Of a stretch of DNA of 8,071 nucleotides, positions 1 through 4,858 are shown one piece after another (positions within the stretch are counted from its first letter, which is position 1; each line of letters begins with the position of its first letter). The notes under the pieces were generated by a model. It made no database searches, was not told the DNA's origin, and was given only the letters and a program-made list of their open reading frames with translations. Origin of the DNA: Micrococcales bacterium (GTDB lineage Bacteria > Actinomycetota > Actinomycetes > Actinomycetales > Dermatophilaceae); the NCBI GenBank assembly GCA_003157445.1, contig PMJN01000061.1:1-8071 (forward strand), in the 5' to 3' direction. Both the position numbers and the translations under genes were made by a program.

Positions 1-27
1 TCGCTCGTGTCCATGGCCGCCCGTCAT
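1..27 (-). CDS. Possible start of a divergent gene, perhaps hrcA (partial)
   Basis: On the minus strand an ATG at 27 reads MTGGHGHER to the window edge, and a second ATG in another frame at 14 reads MDTS followed by D or E. Either could be the N-terminus of HrcA, whose actinobacterial members often begin with a short leader followed by an E-R-R motif. The CIRCE element immediately upstream would fit autoregulation of hrcA, which is common. Neither start has a clear ribosome binding site and at most nine residues are visible. This is a context-based guess and may not be a gene at all. Confidence 0.25.
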
Positions 28-41
28 CGTCCAACGGCGCG

Positions 42-68
42 TTGGCACTCCGCATTCCAGAGTGCTAA
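42..68. promoter_or_regulatory. CIRCE element (HrcA operator)
   Basis: The left arm TTGGCACTC (42-50) and the right arm GAGTGCTAA (60-68) are separated by exactly 9 bases. The known CIRCE consensus is TTAGCACTC-N9-GAGTGCTAA, so this copy matches 17 of 18 arm bases; only the third base differs (G for A). CIRCE is bound by the heat-shock repressor HrcA, usually in front of groESL, dnaK or hrcA. Here it lies 15 bp before the DUF3097 start codon. It may equally serve a divergent gene beginning in the first 14 to 27 bases. The site is seen directly; which gene it controls is inference. Confidence 0.9.
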
Positions 69-83
69 GTCTACGATGCCACG

Positions 84-959
84 ATGGACAACCGATACGG
101 AGCCGACGTCCTTTCCGGTGACTGGCATGTCCCCAAGGCAGGACGGGCACGCCAGGTCGAGGCCGAACCGGGACTGGTGGTCGAAGATGTCGAGACCGGC
201 TGGTGTGGTGCGGTGGTCAGGGTGGAGAAGGCCGGGGGCATGCAGGTTGTCCACCTGGAGGACCGCCGCGGTCGCAGCAAGGGCTTCCCGCTCGGGCCCG
301 GGTTCTTGCTCGATGGCGCACCCGTGATCTTGACCAGGCCGACGGCGACCGCCCGCGCTGCCGCCCAAAAGGCCAGGGCCGCCTCCTCCAGGACCGCCAG
401 CGGCTCCAGGGCCGTCGAGGGTGTCCGTGCCCGGGTCGCCTCAGGCTCACGCATCTTTGTGGAGGGAAAGCACGACGCCGAGCTCGTCGAGAAGGTCTGG
501 GGCGACGACCTGCGGATCGAGGGAGTCGTCGTCGAGATGCTCGACGGCGTCGACGATCTGGCCGCCGTCATCGGTGACTTCCAGCCGGCACCGGGGCGCC
601 GTCTGGGGGTTCTGGTCGACCACCTCATCCCCGGGACCAAGGAGAGCAAGCTGGTTGCCCAGGCGCGCGCACTGCGCCGCTACGCTCCATTCGTCAAGAT
701 CCTGGGTCACCCGTATGTCGATGTGTGGCAGTCCGTGCGACCCGAACGCCTGGGCCTGGCGAGCTGGCCGGTGATCCCCCGAGGACAAGATTGGAAGCAC
801 GGCATCGTCGCCGACCTCGGCTGGCCGCACGAGACTCAGACCGACATCGCCCACGCCTGGAAGCGCATCCTGGCGACCGTGCGCACCTATTCCGACCTGG
901 AGCCGACACTGTTGGCCAGTGTCGAAGAGCTAATTGATTTCGTGACCACGCAGGAGTGA
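84..959 (+). CDS. DUF3097 family protein
   Basis: This 291-residue protein belongs to DUF3097, a family of unknown function found almost only in actinobacteria and usually encoded beside hemW and hrcA. The start MDNRYGADVL is typical of the family. The N-terminal ~85 residues look like a small beta-rich domain, followed by an Ala/Arg/Ser linker (about 88-118). The core contains RIFVEGKHDAELVEKVWG (123-140) and LVDHLIPGTKES (177-188). A hydrophobic strand ending in E-G, then later a D-H and a GTKE loop, resembles a TOPRIM-like nucleic-acid domain; that reading is mine. There is no signal peptide or membrane segment, so it should be cytoplasmic. No clear Shine-Dalgarno precedes the ATG. The CIRCE element 15 bp upstream suggests HrcA control. 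Family assignment is secure; function is unknown. Confidence 0.9.
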   Translation: MDNRYGADVLSGDWHVPKAGRARQVEAEPGLVVEDVETGWCGAVVRVEKAGGMQVVHLEDRRGRSKGFPLGPGFLLDGAPVILTRPTATARAAAQKARAASSRTASGSRAVEGVRARVASGSRIFVEGKHDAELVEKVWGDDLRIEGVVVEMLDGVDDLAAVIGDFQPAPGRRLGVLVDHLIPGTKESKLVAQARALRRYAPFVKILGHPYVDVWQSVRPERLGLASWPVIPRGQDWKHGIVADLGWPHETQTDIAHAWKRILATVRTYSDLEPTLLASVEELIDFVTTQE

Positions 960-1010
960 AGAACATCAGGCAATGGGTGAGAAGGAACACCGACTAAGTG
1001 TGAGAGCAAA

Positions 1011-1037
1011 CACTGCTAACAGTGACGGCGAAGCCGT
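1011..1037 (+). terminator. Weak tandem hairpins after the DUF3097 gene
   Basis: Two short inverted repeats sit end to end about 50 bp after the DUF3097 stop: CACTG/CAGTG with loop CTAA (1011-1024), and ACGGC/GCCGT with loop GAA (1025-1037). There is no U tract. Actinobacterial terminators often lack one, but five-base stems are short and could be chance. Confidence 0.2.
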
Positions 1038-1491
1038 GAGGGTGACCTTTGGCTGCGCAAGTCCGGTCCTTTAGCGCGGTTAGCTGCTGGTTTGCGATGG
1101 CCCGGAATCGTCCGACGGCTGTGGTCATGGGTGGTGTCGGTGCTGGCCCGTAGGTTGGCAGCCGTGAGTATCCGGCAGCATTTCTATACCACGCGCGATC
1201 AGAAGGACGTGTTGTTCGCGCATTGTTCTCATGGTCGGTTTCTGTGAAACATCGGCCCGGAACAAGCCAACTTCTGGCGGGATTGGCAGGGTTCAGCCCC
1301 GAAAAATACGATCCGTGGCCATCAGTTGACCGTCGCCCGGGCGCAGCTGGGATCATTTGGCGGCCAGGTCGAGCGTGGTTCAGCAGGGTGGGCTGGCAGA
1401 TTTCGAGCGGCCATGGCCACCGGTTTGTTGGGTTGGCGAACATAAGGTTGGAGCACTGGCCATGTTCGCACTACTGCGACATGGCGGGCTG

Positions 1492-1532
1492 TAACCCATG
1501 AAGGGTTATGGTTGGCGACCTAGTCGCCAACC
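1492..1532 (+). repeat. Two adjacent inverted repeats (hairpins)
   Basis: TAACCC (1492-1497) pairs with GGGTTA (1503-1508) across the loop ATGAA. One base later GGTTGGCGAC (1510-1519) pairs perfectly with GTCGCCAACC (1523-1532) across the loop CTA. The second is a strong 10-bp stem. Both lie inside the decayed TnpB relic, in the part with no recognisable coding matches. They could be remains of structured element RNA, a terminator, or an insertion or deletion scar. Confidence 0.5.
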
Positions 1533-1649
1533 AGATGAGACGGAGATGGGCGACCGTCCAGATGCTCGGTGCGACCGTCAACGAACGCATCAGCCACGGG
1601 CCGAAACCCGAGCCGCGTCAACACGGAAGGCCGCCTAACCGCGACCCCA

Positions 1650-1688
1650 GGAATCCCGACCCTTCACGACCAGGAGGATGCCAAGAAC
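1650..1688 (+). mobile_element. Right-end / omega-RNA 3' relic of an IS605-type element
   Basis: Elements carrying tnpB commonly end with GAATCCCC, a short hairpin, then GGGGAGGATGTCAA. This segment overlaps the tnpB 3' end and forms the conserved 3' part of the guide (omega) RNA. Here GAATCCCGACC (1651-1661) and CAGGAGGATGCCAAG (1670-1684) keep that order and spacing, but substitutions have spoiled the stem pairing. This supports the TnpB assignment and marks the approximate right edge of the relic. The left end was not found. Confidence 0.5.
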
Positions 1689-1698
1689 CCCCGCTAAA

Positions 1699-1715
1699 CG
1701 TCACGCAAAGTGACG
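1699..1715. promoter_or_regulatory. Short hyphenated palindrome upstream of the DUF4870 gene
   Basis: CGTCAC (1699-1704) and GTGACG (1710-1715) are exact inverted repeats around GCAAA. The right arm overlaps a possible -35 element (GTGACG, 1710-1715), spaced 17 bp from CATAAT (1733-1738). An operator role is possible but the bound factor is unknown. Confidence 0.3.
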
Positions 1716-1739
1716 AACGAACACGCTGAGGTCATAATC

Positions 1740-1768
1740 TCGACGTGGTCCGTTCTGAGGGCTAGATT
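1740..1768 (+). promoter_or_regulatory. Candidate sigma-A promoter of the DUF4870 gene
   Basis: TCGACG (1740-1745) and TAGATT (1763-1768) are 17 bp apart, each matching four of six consensus bases (TTGACA, TATAAT). The predicted start, near 1775, would leave a leader of about 47 bases before the ATG at 1822. An alternative pair, GTGACG (1710-1715) and CATAAT (1733-1738), is about as good, so the choice is uncertain. Confidence 0.35.
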
Positions 1769-1821
1769 TTTACGTGGGCGTACGTCCAGTGCAGTGCTCG
1801 ACGTTCAGGAGGGGATTTGTT

Positions 1822-2343
1822 ATGACCGAAAACCCGAAGGACCAACCCACCGAGGGTGGGCAGCCGTACTCCGGACAGCCCACACCCGAGCAGCCGCCGT
1901 CTTCGGGACAGCCGGCTCCACCGCCACCCCCGCCACCTCCACCGCCGCCTGCCCAGGCACCGCCTGCTCAGGCGCCGCCTTACGGGCAGCCTCAGGCATA
2001 CGGACAGGCGCCAGCGCCGGTCTCGGCAAGTGACGCCCGTATGTGGGCGTTGCTGGCAAACCTCGGTGGCATCTTCTTCTCCTTCGTCGCACCCCTGGTG
2101 GTCTACCTGATCTACAGGGACCGGGACCCGTTCGTCCGCCGCGCCTCGGCGCAGGCGCTGAACTTCCAGATCATCTTGATCATCGGCTACGTCATCTCGG
2201 GGATCTTGCTTATCGTCATCATCGGCTTGTTCACCTACGCGGCGTTGTTTGTCTGCGCGATCGTGTTCCCGATCCTGGCCTCCATCGCCGCGAACAAGGG
2301 GGAGAACTACGACTACCCGCTCATCCCCCAGATGATCAACTAG
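1822..2343 (+). CDS. Proline-rich DUF4870 membrane protein
   Basis: This is a 173-residue integral membrane protein of the DUF4870 (Tic20-like small membrane protein) type, function unknown. Residues 1-66 form a low-complexity cytoplasmic tail rich in Pro, Gln and Ala, with eleven consecutive prolines (33-43) and GQP repeats. The DUF4870 domain follows from about 71: a first membrane segment (76-98), the signature PFVRRASAQALNFQ, then two closely packed hydrophobic segments (about 117-160). The ATG at 1822 is chosen because AGGAGGGG (1807-1814) sits 7 bp upstream; an in-frame start 16 codons earlier has no such site. The gene follows the TnpB relic and converges on hemW with 10 bp between stops. 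Such prolines and glutamines occur in many actinobacterial DUF4870 proteins and may bind partners, but no partner is visible here. Confidence 0.85.
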   Translation: MTENPKDQPTEGGQPYSGQPTPEQPPSSGQPAPPPPPPPPPPPAQAPPAQAPPYGQPQAYGQAPAPVSASDARMWALLANLGGIFFSFVAPLVVYLIYRDRDPFVRRASAQALNFQIILIIGYVISGILLIVIIGLFTYAALFVCAIVFPILASIAANKGENYDYPLIPQMIN

Positions 2344-2353
2344 AAGCCGTCAC

Positions 2354-3580
2354 CTAGAACCCCAGCAGACGCCGAACGACGGTGTCGGCAAGCAGGCGGC
2401 CGCGCAGGGTCAGAACGACCCGGCGCGGTCGCAGTGCGCTTGGCCCCTCGACCAGTCCCTGCGCGATCAGGGCGGCCACCGCCGAGGCACCCTCGGGGCG
2501 CAGGTCGTCGATCAGCAGCCCGCCGGCCAGCCGGATCCCGAGCAGCACCCGTTCGTCGTAACGCTGGTCGCCGGTGAGCAGCTCGCGACCGGCTGCCGGG
2601 GAGAGCCCTGCCCCCAGCCGGGTGGCAAAAGAGTTGGGGTGCTTGACGTTCCACCACCGGACACCACCGACGTGGCTGTGTGCACCCGGTCCCACGCCCC
2701 ACCAGTGAGCGTCAGACCAGTAGCCCTCGTTGTGCCGGCACCGATCGGCCGGTGTACGCGCCCAGTTGCTGATCTCATACCAGTTATACCCGGCGGCGCC
2801 CAGAACCTGGTCTGCCAGTTCGTACTTGGCAGCCTCGTCGTCGTCCTGGGGCGCGGGCACCTGCCCCCGCCGGACCTGGGCCCCCAGCTTGGTGCCCTCT
2901 TCCACAACCAGGGCGTAGGCAGAGATGTGATCCACCTCGAGGTCGATCGCCGCGTCCAGGCTCGTGCGCCAATCCACCAGTGACTCCCCCGGCGTGCCGT
3001 AGATCAGATCGACGCTGACCTTGAGGCCAGCGGACCTGGAAGCCTGCACAGCCTTGACCACGTTGGCCGGGTCGTGGGTGCGTTCCAGCGTCGCCAGTAC
3101 ATGGGGCACGGCTGACTGCATGCCGAAGCTGACCCTGGTAAAGCCGCCTGCAGCCAACGTCTGCAACGACGCAGGGGTGACCGAGTCCGGGTTGGCCTCG
3201 GTGGTCACCTCAGCACCTTGGACCAGTCCGAATCGGGCCCTTATGTCGTCCAGCACCCGCACCAGGTCGTCAGTTGCCAGCACGGTCGGGGTGCCTCCAC
3301 CGAAGAACACGCTCTGGACCGCGGGGGCGCCCGGGCCCAGCACCCGACTGGCCAGCTCGAGCTCTGCCAGGGCGACGTCGGCGTACGTCCCGACGCTGGC
3401 ACCGTCTACTCCAAGCTCGGTCAGGGTGTAGGTATTGAAGTCACAGTAGCCACAGCGCACCATGCAGAACGGCACGTGAACATAGATTCCAAAGGGCCCC
3501 GACCCCAGCGCCTTCAGCGCGTAGTCAGGAAGCTCCCCAGATGGTGGAGCAGGTTCACCCTCGGGCAAGGCACTCGGCAT
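2354..3580 (-). CDS. hemW: HemW, radical SAM haem chaperone (HemN-like)
   Basis: This 408-residue protein is HemW, long annotated as oxygen-independent coproporphyrinogen III oxidase but shown in other bacteria to bind haem and act as a haem chaperone. The radical SAM motif C39-MVR-C43-GY-C46-DF binds the 4Fe-4S cluster; the following D-F, rather than a further cysteine, separates HemW from true HemN. Also present are the SAM-binding GGGTPT (94-99), TTEANPDS (126-133), SFGMQS (151-156), the DLIYGTPGES loop (191-200), EISNWAR (269-275) and HNEGYW with GVGPGAHS (295-302). Length is normal and the frame is intact. AAGGA lies 7 bp before the ATG. HemW is cytoplasmic or membrane-associated. Its upstream neighbour is a dead transporter gene, so it probably uses its own promoter, which I could not identify. 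In many actinobacteria hemW directly follows lepA; here about 4.4 kb separate them. Confidence 0.95.
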   Translation of the reverse strand: MPSALPEGEPAPPSGELPDYALKALGSGPFGIYVHVPFCMVRCGYCDFNTYTLTELGVDGASVGTYADVALAELELASRVLGPGAPAVQSVFFGGGTPTVLATDDLVRVLDDIRARFGLVQGAEVTTEANPDSVTPASLQTLAAGGFTRVSFGMQSAVPHVLATLERTHDPANVVKAVQASRSAGLKVSVDLIYGTPGESLVDWRTSLDAAIDLEVDHISAYALVVEEGTKLGAQVRRGQVPAPQDDDEAAKYELADQVLGAAGYNWYEISNWARTPADRCRHNEGYWSDAHWWGVGPGAHSHVGGVRWWNVKHPNSFATRLGAGLSPAAGRELLTGDQRYDERVLLGIRLAGGLLIDDLRPEGASAVAALIAQGLVEGPSALRPRRVVLTLRGRLLADTVVRRLLGF

Positions 3581-3634
3581 AGGTCCATCCTTGCAGGGAT
3601 CGGCCGGGACCCTGAGCAGGTCAGCCGGTGTGAG

Positions 3635-4432
3635 TCAGAACCCCGTACGGTCGCGGCTTTGCAGGGCCCAGGCGGAGGCCGGCACCATCAGGACGCTGGC
3701 AAGAGCGATCACCGCGTCTAGGATGAACCAGCCCGGCCGCCCCCTTGGATGCACAACACAGTGATCAAGGTGGGAGTGGCGCCGGTCCGATATGGGGCAG
3801 CGGGCCGAGCCAGATCGAGGCTGCAATGCAGGTGAGCGCGTCCAGGGCGAACACCCTGCGTGCCAGGTAGGCCCAGCCCTGATCCACCCACAGGGCCAAC
3901 CCGCCCAACATGGCGCCGAAGGAGATACCGACGTTGGTCATTGCGCGCAGGTAAGCCTTGAACTGCACGCCCTGGCCTCCCTCGCCCAGACGGGCGACGT
4001 ATCCGCTTCGAACGGCTCCCGCGCCAAGGTCGAAGACGGAGATGAGAGCCATCACGGCCACCAGCGCCCACACCGACCGGGCGAAGAGCAGAGCCAGCAT
4101 CAGGATGCCTTCAACAAAAGTGGTTATCTGTAACATCTTTCGCGGCCCGCGAAGGTCCGCAACGTGTCCCGCGGGGACTTGAACCAGCAGTCCGACCAGA
4201 GCACCGGCAGACAGAGCCGAAGCCAACCTGAGTTGGTCTCAGCCCCACCACTCGAGCGAAATAGAGCCGCGAAGGTGCTCAAGAGCGCGCCATTGCCGAA
4301 GGTGCTGACCAGGGTCGCCGCGGCCATGATCGGCAGGTTCGGGTCGATCGGGACTCCCTTGGCCGTCAGCGGCCCGGGATGCATCCTGAAGATGTCGGCC
4401 GGCCTCACCCACTGTCGTCGCTGATCCCCCAT
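3635..4432 (-). pseudogene. Broken MFS transporter
   Basis: This is a major facilitator superfamily efflux-type gene that can no longer make a full protein. From ATG 4432 (TTG 4435 also possible) the frame gives IMAAATLVSTFGNGALLSTF (membrane segment 1). Near 4230-4246 one base appears lost: the frame runs on into unrelated sequence, while a second frame continues with LASALSAGALVGLLVQVPAG and HVADLRGPRKM, the MFS motif A loop (about 4137-4169). It then covers membrane segments up to about the sixth and stops at 3765-3767. The C-terminus reappears in the first frame: GWFILDAVIALASVLMVPAS, ending at TGA 3635-3637, which looks like the last membrane helix. Roughly 150 residues of the second half are absent against the usual ~400, so a deletion accompanies the frameshift. 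A sequencing error could explain the frameshift but not the missing half. The substrate is unknown. Confidence 0.8.
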
Positions 4433-4435
4433 CAA

Positions 4436-4457
4436 AGTATCTTGACGTCAAGATACT
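4436..4457. promoter_or_regulatory. Perfect 22-bp palindromic operator, MarR type
   Basis: The half-site AGTATCTTGAC (4436-4446) is followed at once by its exact reverse complement (4447-4457). The core TATCTTGA-CG-TCAAGATA resembles operators of MarR-family repressors, which bind 16 to 22 bp palindromes of this form. It overlaps the likely -10 element of the broken MFS gene and ends 3 bp before its ATG, so binding should block transcription. No MarR gene is present in the window; the repressor would be elsewhere or lost. Confidence 0.75.
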
Positions 4458-4478
4458 GAGATCCGACCATCACGTCAA
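4450..4478 (-). promoter_or_regulatory. Candidate promoter of the broken MFS gene
   Basis: On the minus strand TTGACG (4473-4478) and TATCTT (4450-4455) are 17 bp apart, close to the sigma-A consensus. The -10 lies within the palindromic operator, and the -35 region carries an extra copy of the half-site core TTGACG. The expected start near 4443 would give a leader of only about ten bases, consistent with the lack of a Shine-Dalgarno before the ATG. Confidence 0.5.
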
Positions 4479-4549
4479 AGATCCCAACTCGATGCGCAAC
4501 CAAGAAGGCGCAGTCAGCCCAGACCAGGCACTCAACTACCAGGCTGTTA

Positions 4550-4572
4550 CGCCGTGTCGGCCCAACACGGCG
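4550..4572. repeat. Inverted repeat, 8-bp stem
   Basis: CGCCGTGT (4550-4557) and ACACGGCG (4565-4572) pair perfectly around a 7-base loop. It lies in non-coding sequence with no adjacent T run. It might be a terminator or decayed element end; no partner copy is seen elsewhere in the window. Confidence 0.45.
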
Positions 4573-4787
4573 CCTCGCAAGACGTCCTTGCACCAGAACC
4601 CTTGCGAGCGATCCGAAGAACGCGTGCAACTTTGTCGACGCCCCGGCAGCGGGAGCGCGAGCGGTTGGAGATCGACGATCTTGCCCAGCCAGGCCTGCCA
4701 AGCTGGAACCGCGCGGTGAAGCATGCGGGCAGAGCCAGCGGAGCACCGTGAGATTGTCGGCCTCGCCGTCGATGATCAATGGGTAGA

Positions 4788-4812
4788 CCCCGGAATCTCA
4801 CAGGTTCCGGGG
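4788..4812 (-). terminator. Hairpin terminator of the surface-protein gene
   Basis: CCCCGGAA (4788-4795) and TTCCGGGG (4805-4812) form a strong GC-rich stem, which can extend inward almost to a 3-base loop. It begins 46 bp after the stop codon of the surface-protein gene. There is no U tract, but U-less hairpins are common ends of transcription in actinobacteria. Its position rather than its sequence gives the strand. Confidence 0.5.
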
Positions 4813-4858
4813 CCGACGTCATTGTCGGGACTGGCCCACGCGAGCTGCGACCCGCGGA

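Larger units (their letters stand above)
1164..1697 (+). pseudogene. tnpB: Degraded TnpB (OrfB) transposon nuclease relic
   Basis: No long frame is open, but pieces of a TnpB protein (IS200/IS605- or IS607-type OrfB, the RNA-guided nuclease related to Cas12) can be read. From 1164 one frame gives VSIRQHFYTTRDQKDVLFAH and continues to GRFL, where a TGA stop (1245-1247) interrupts. It resumes as NIGPEQANFWRDW and RGHQLTVARAQL, matching the TnpB N-terminus (R-x-Y-P-T...Q, ARFVWN, Q-L-T-x-A-R). Near 1369 the match changes frame to SSVVQQGGLADFER, then returns as AMATGLLG before a stop. The tail GIPTLHDQEDAK (1650-1685) ends at TAA 1695-1697 and matches the usual TnpB C-terminal tail GIPVLQDGEDVK. 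The middle, with the RuvC catalytic residues and zinc finger, is not recognisable, so about 250 residues are lost. It cannot encode an active nuclease. Family assignment rests on motif recall, not an alignment. Confidence 0.7.
4458..4858. other. Gene-free interval between MFS relic and surface-protein gene
   Basis: About 400 bp without a frame I can assign. Several frames on both strands stay open for 60 to 115 codons, but their translations are Arg/Ser/Ala-rich and show no family motif, as expected of high-GC non-coding sequence. It holds the transporter promoter at its left end, an 8-bp hairpin (4550-4572) and a terminator-like hairpin (4788-4812). A gene lost beyond recognition, for example the MarR regulator that would match the operator, cannot be excluded. 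Confidence 0.5.

Noticed and set aside
994..1443. A 149-codon open frame on the minus strand opposite the TnpB relic
   Set aside because: Its translation has no domain or motif and is rich in Pro, Arg and Thr. The plus strand at the same place carries recognisable TnpB segments, so this frame is a high-GC shadow.
1412..1464. CATGGCCA and TGGCCATG inverted arms as possible insertion-element ends
   Set aside because: The arms are only 8 bp, neither extends, they lie inside the TnpB relic, and no target duplication flanks them.
1774..1821. Earlier in-frame start for the DUF4870 protein
   Set aside because: The ATG at 1822 has a near-ideal AGGAGGGG; the earlier start has none and adds residues atypical for the family.
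1919..1953. CCN-rich tract that might be a DNA simple repeat
   Set aside because: Codons alternate among CCA, CCG, CCC and CCT, so it is a poly-proline coding stretch kept at protein level rather than a slippage repeat.
3718..4071. 117-codon frame opposite or alongside the MFS relic
   Set aside because: The translation is Arg/Gly-rich and lacks membrane segments, whereas the other frames give clear MFS helices. It is a shadow frame.
4432..4822. Open frames of 91 to 115 codons on the minus strand, and 65 to 75 codons on the plus strand, in the gap before the MFS gene; considered as a MarR regulator
   Set aside because: None shows a winged-helix pattern (no DxRxxxLxLT wing or suitable hydrophobic spacing), none has a good ribosome binding site, and they overlap the promoter, operator and hairpins.
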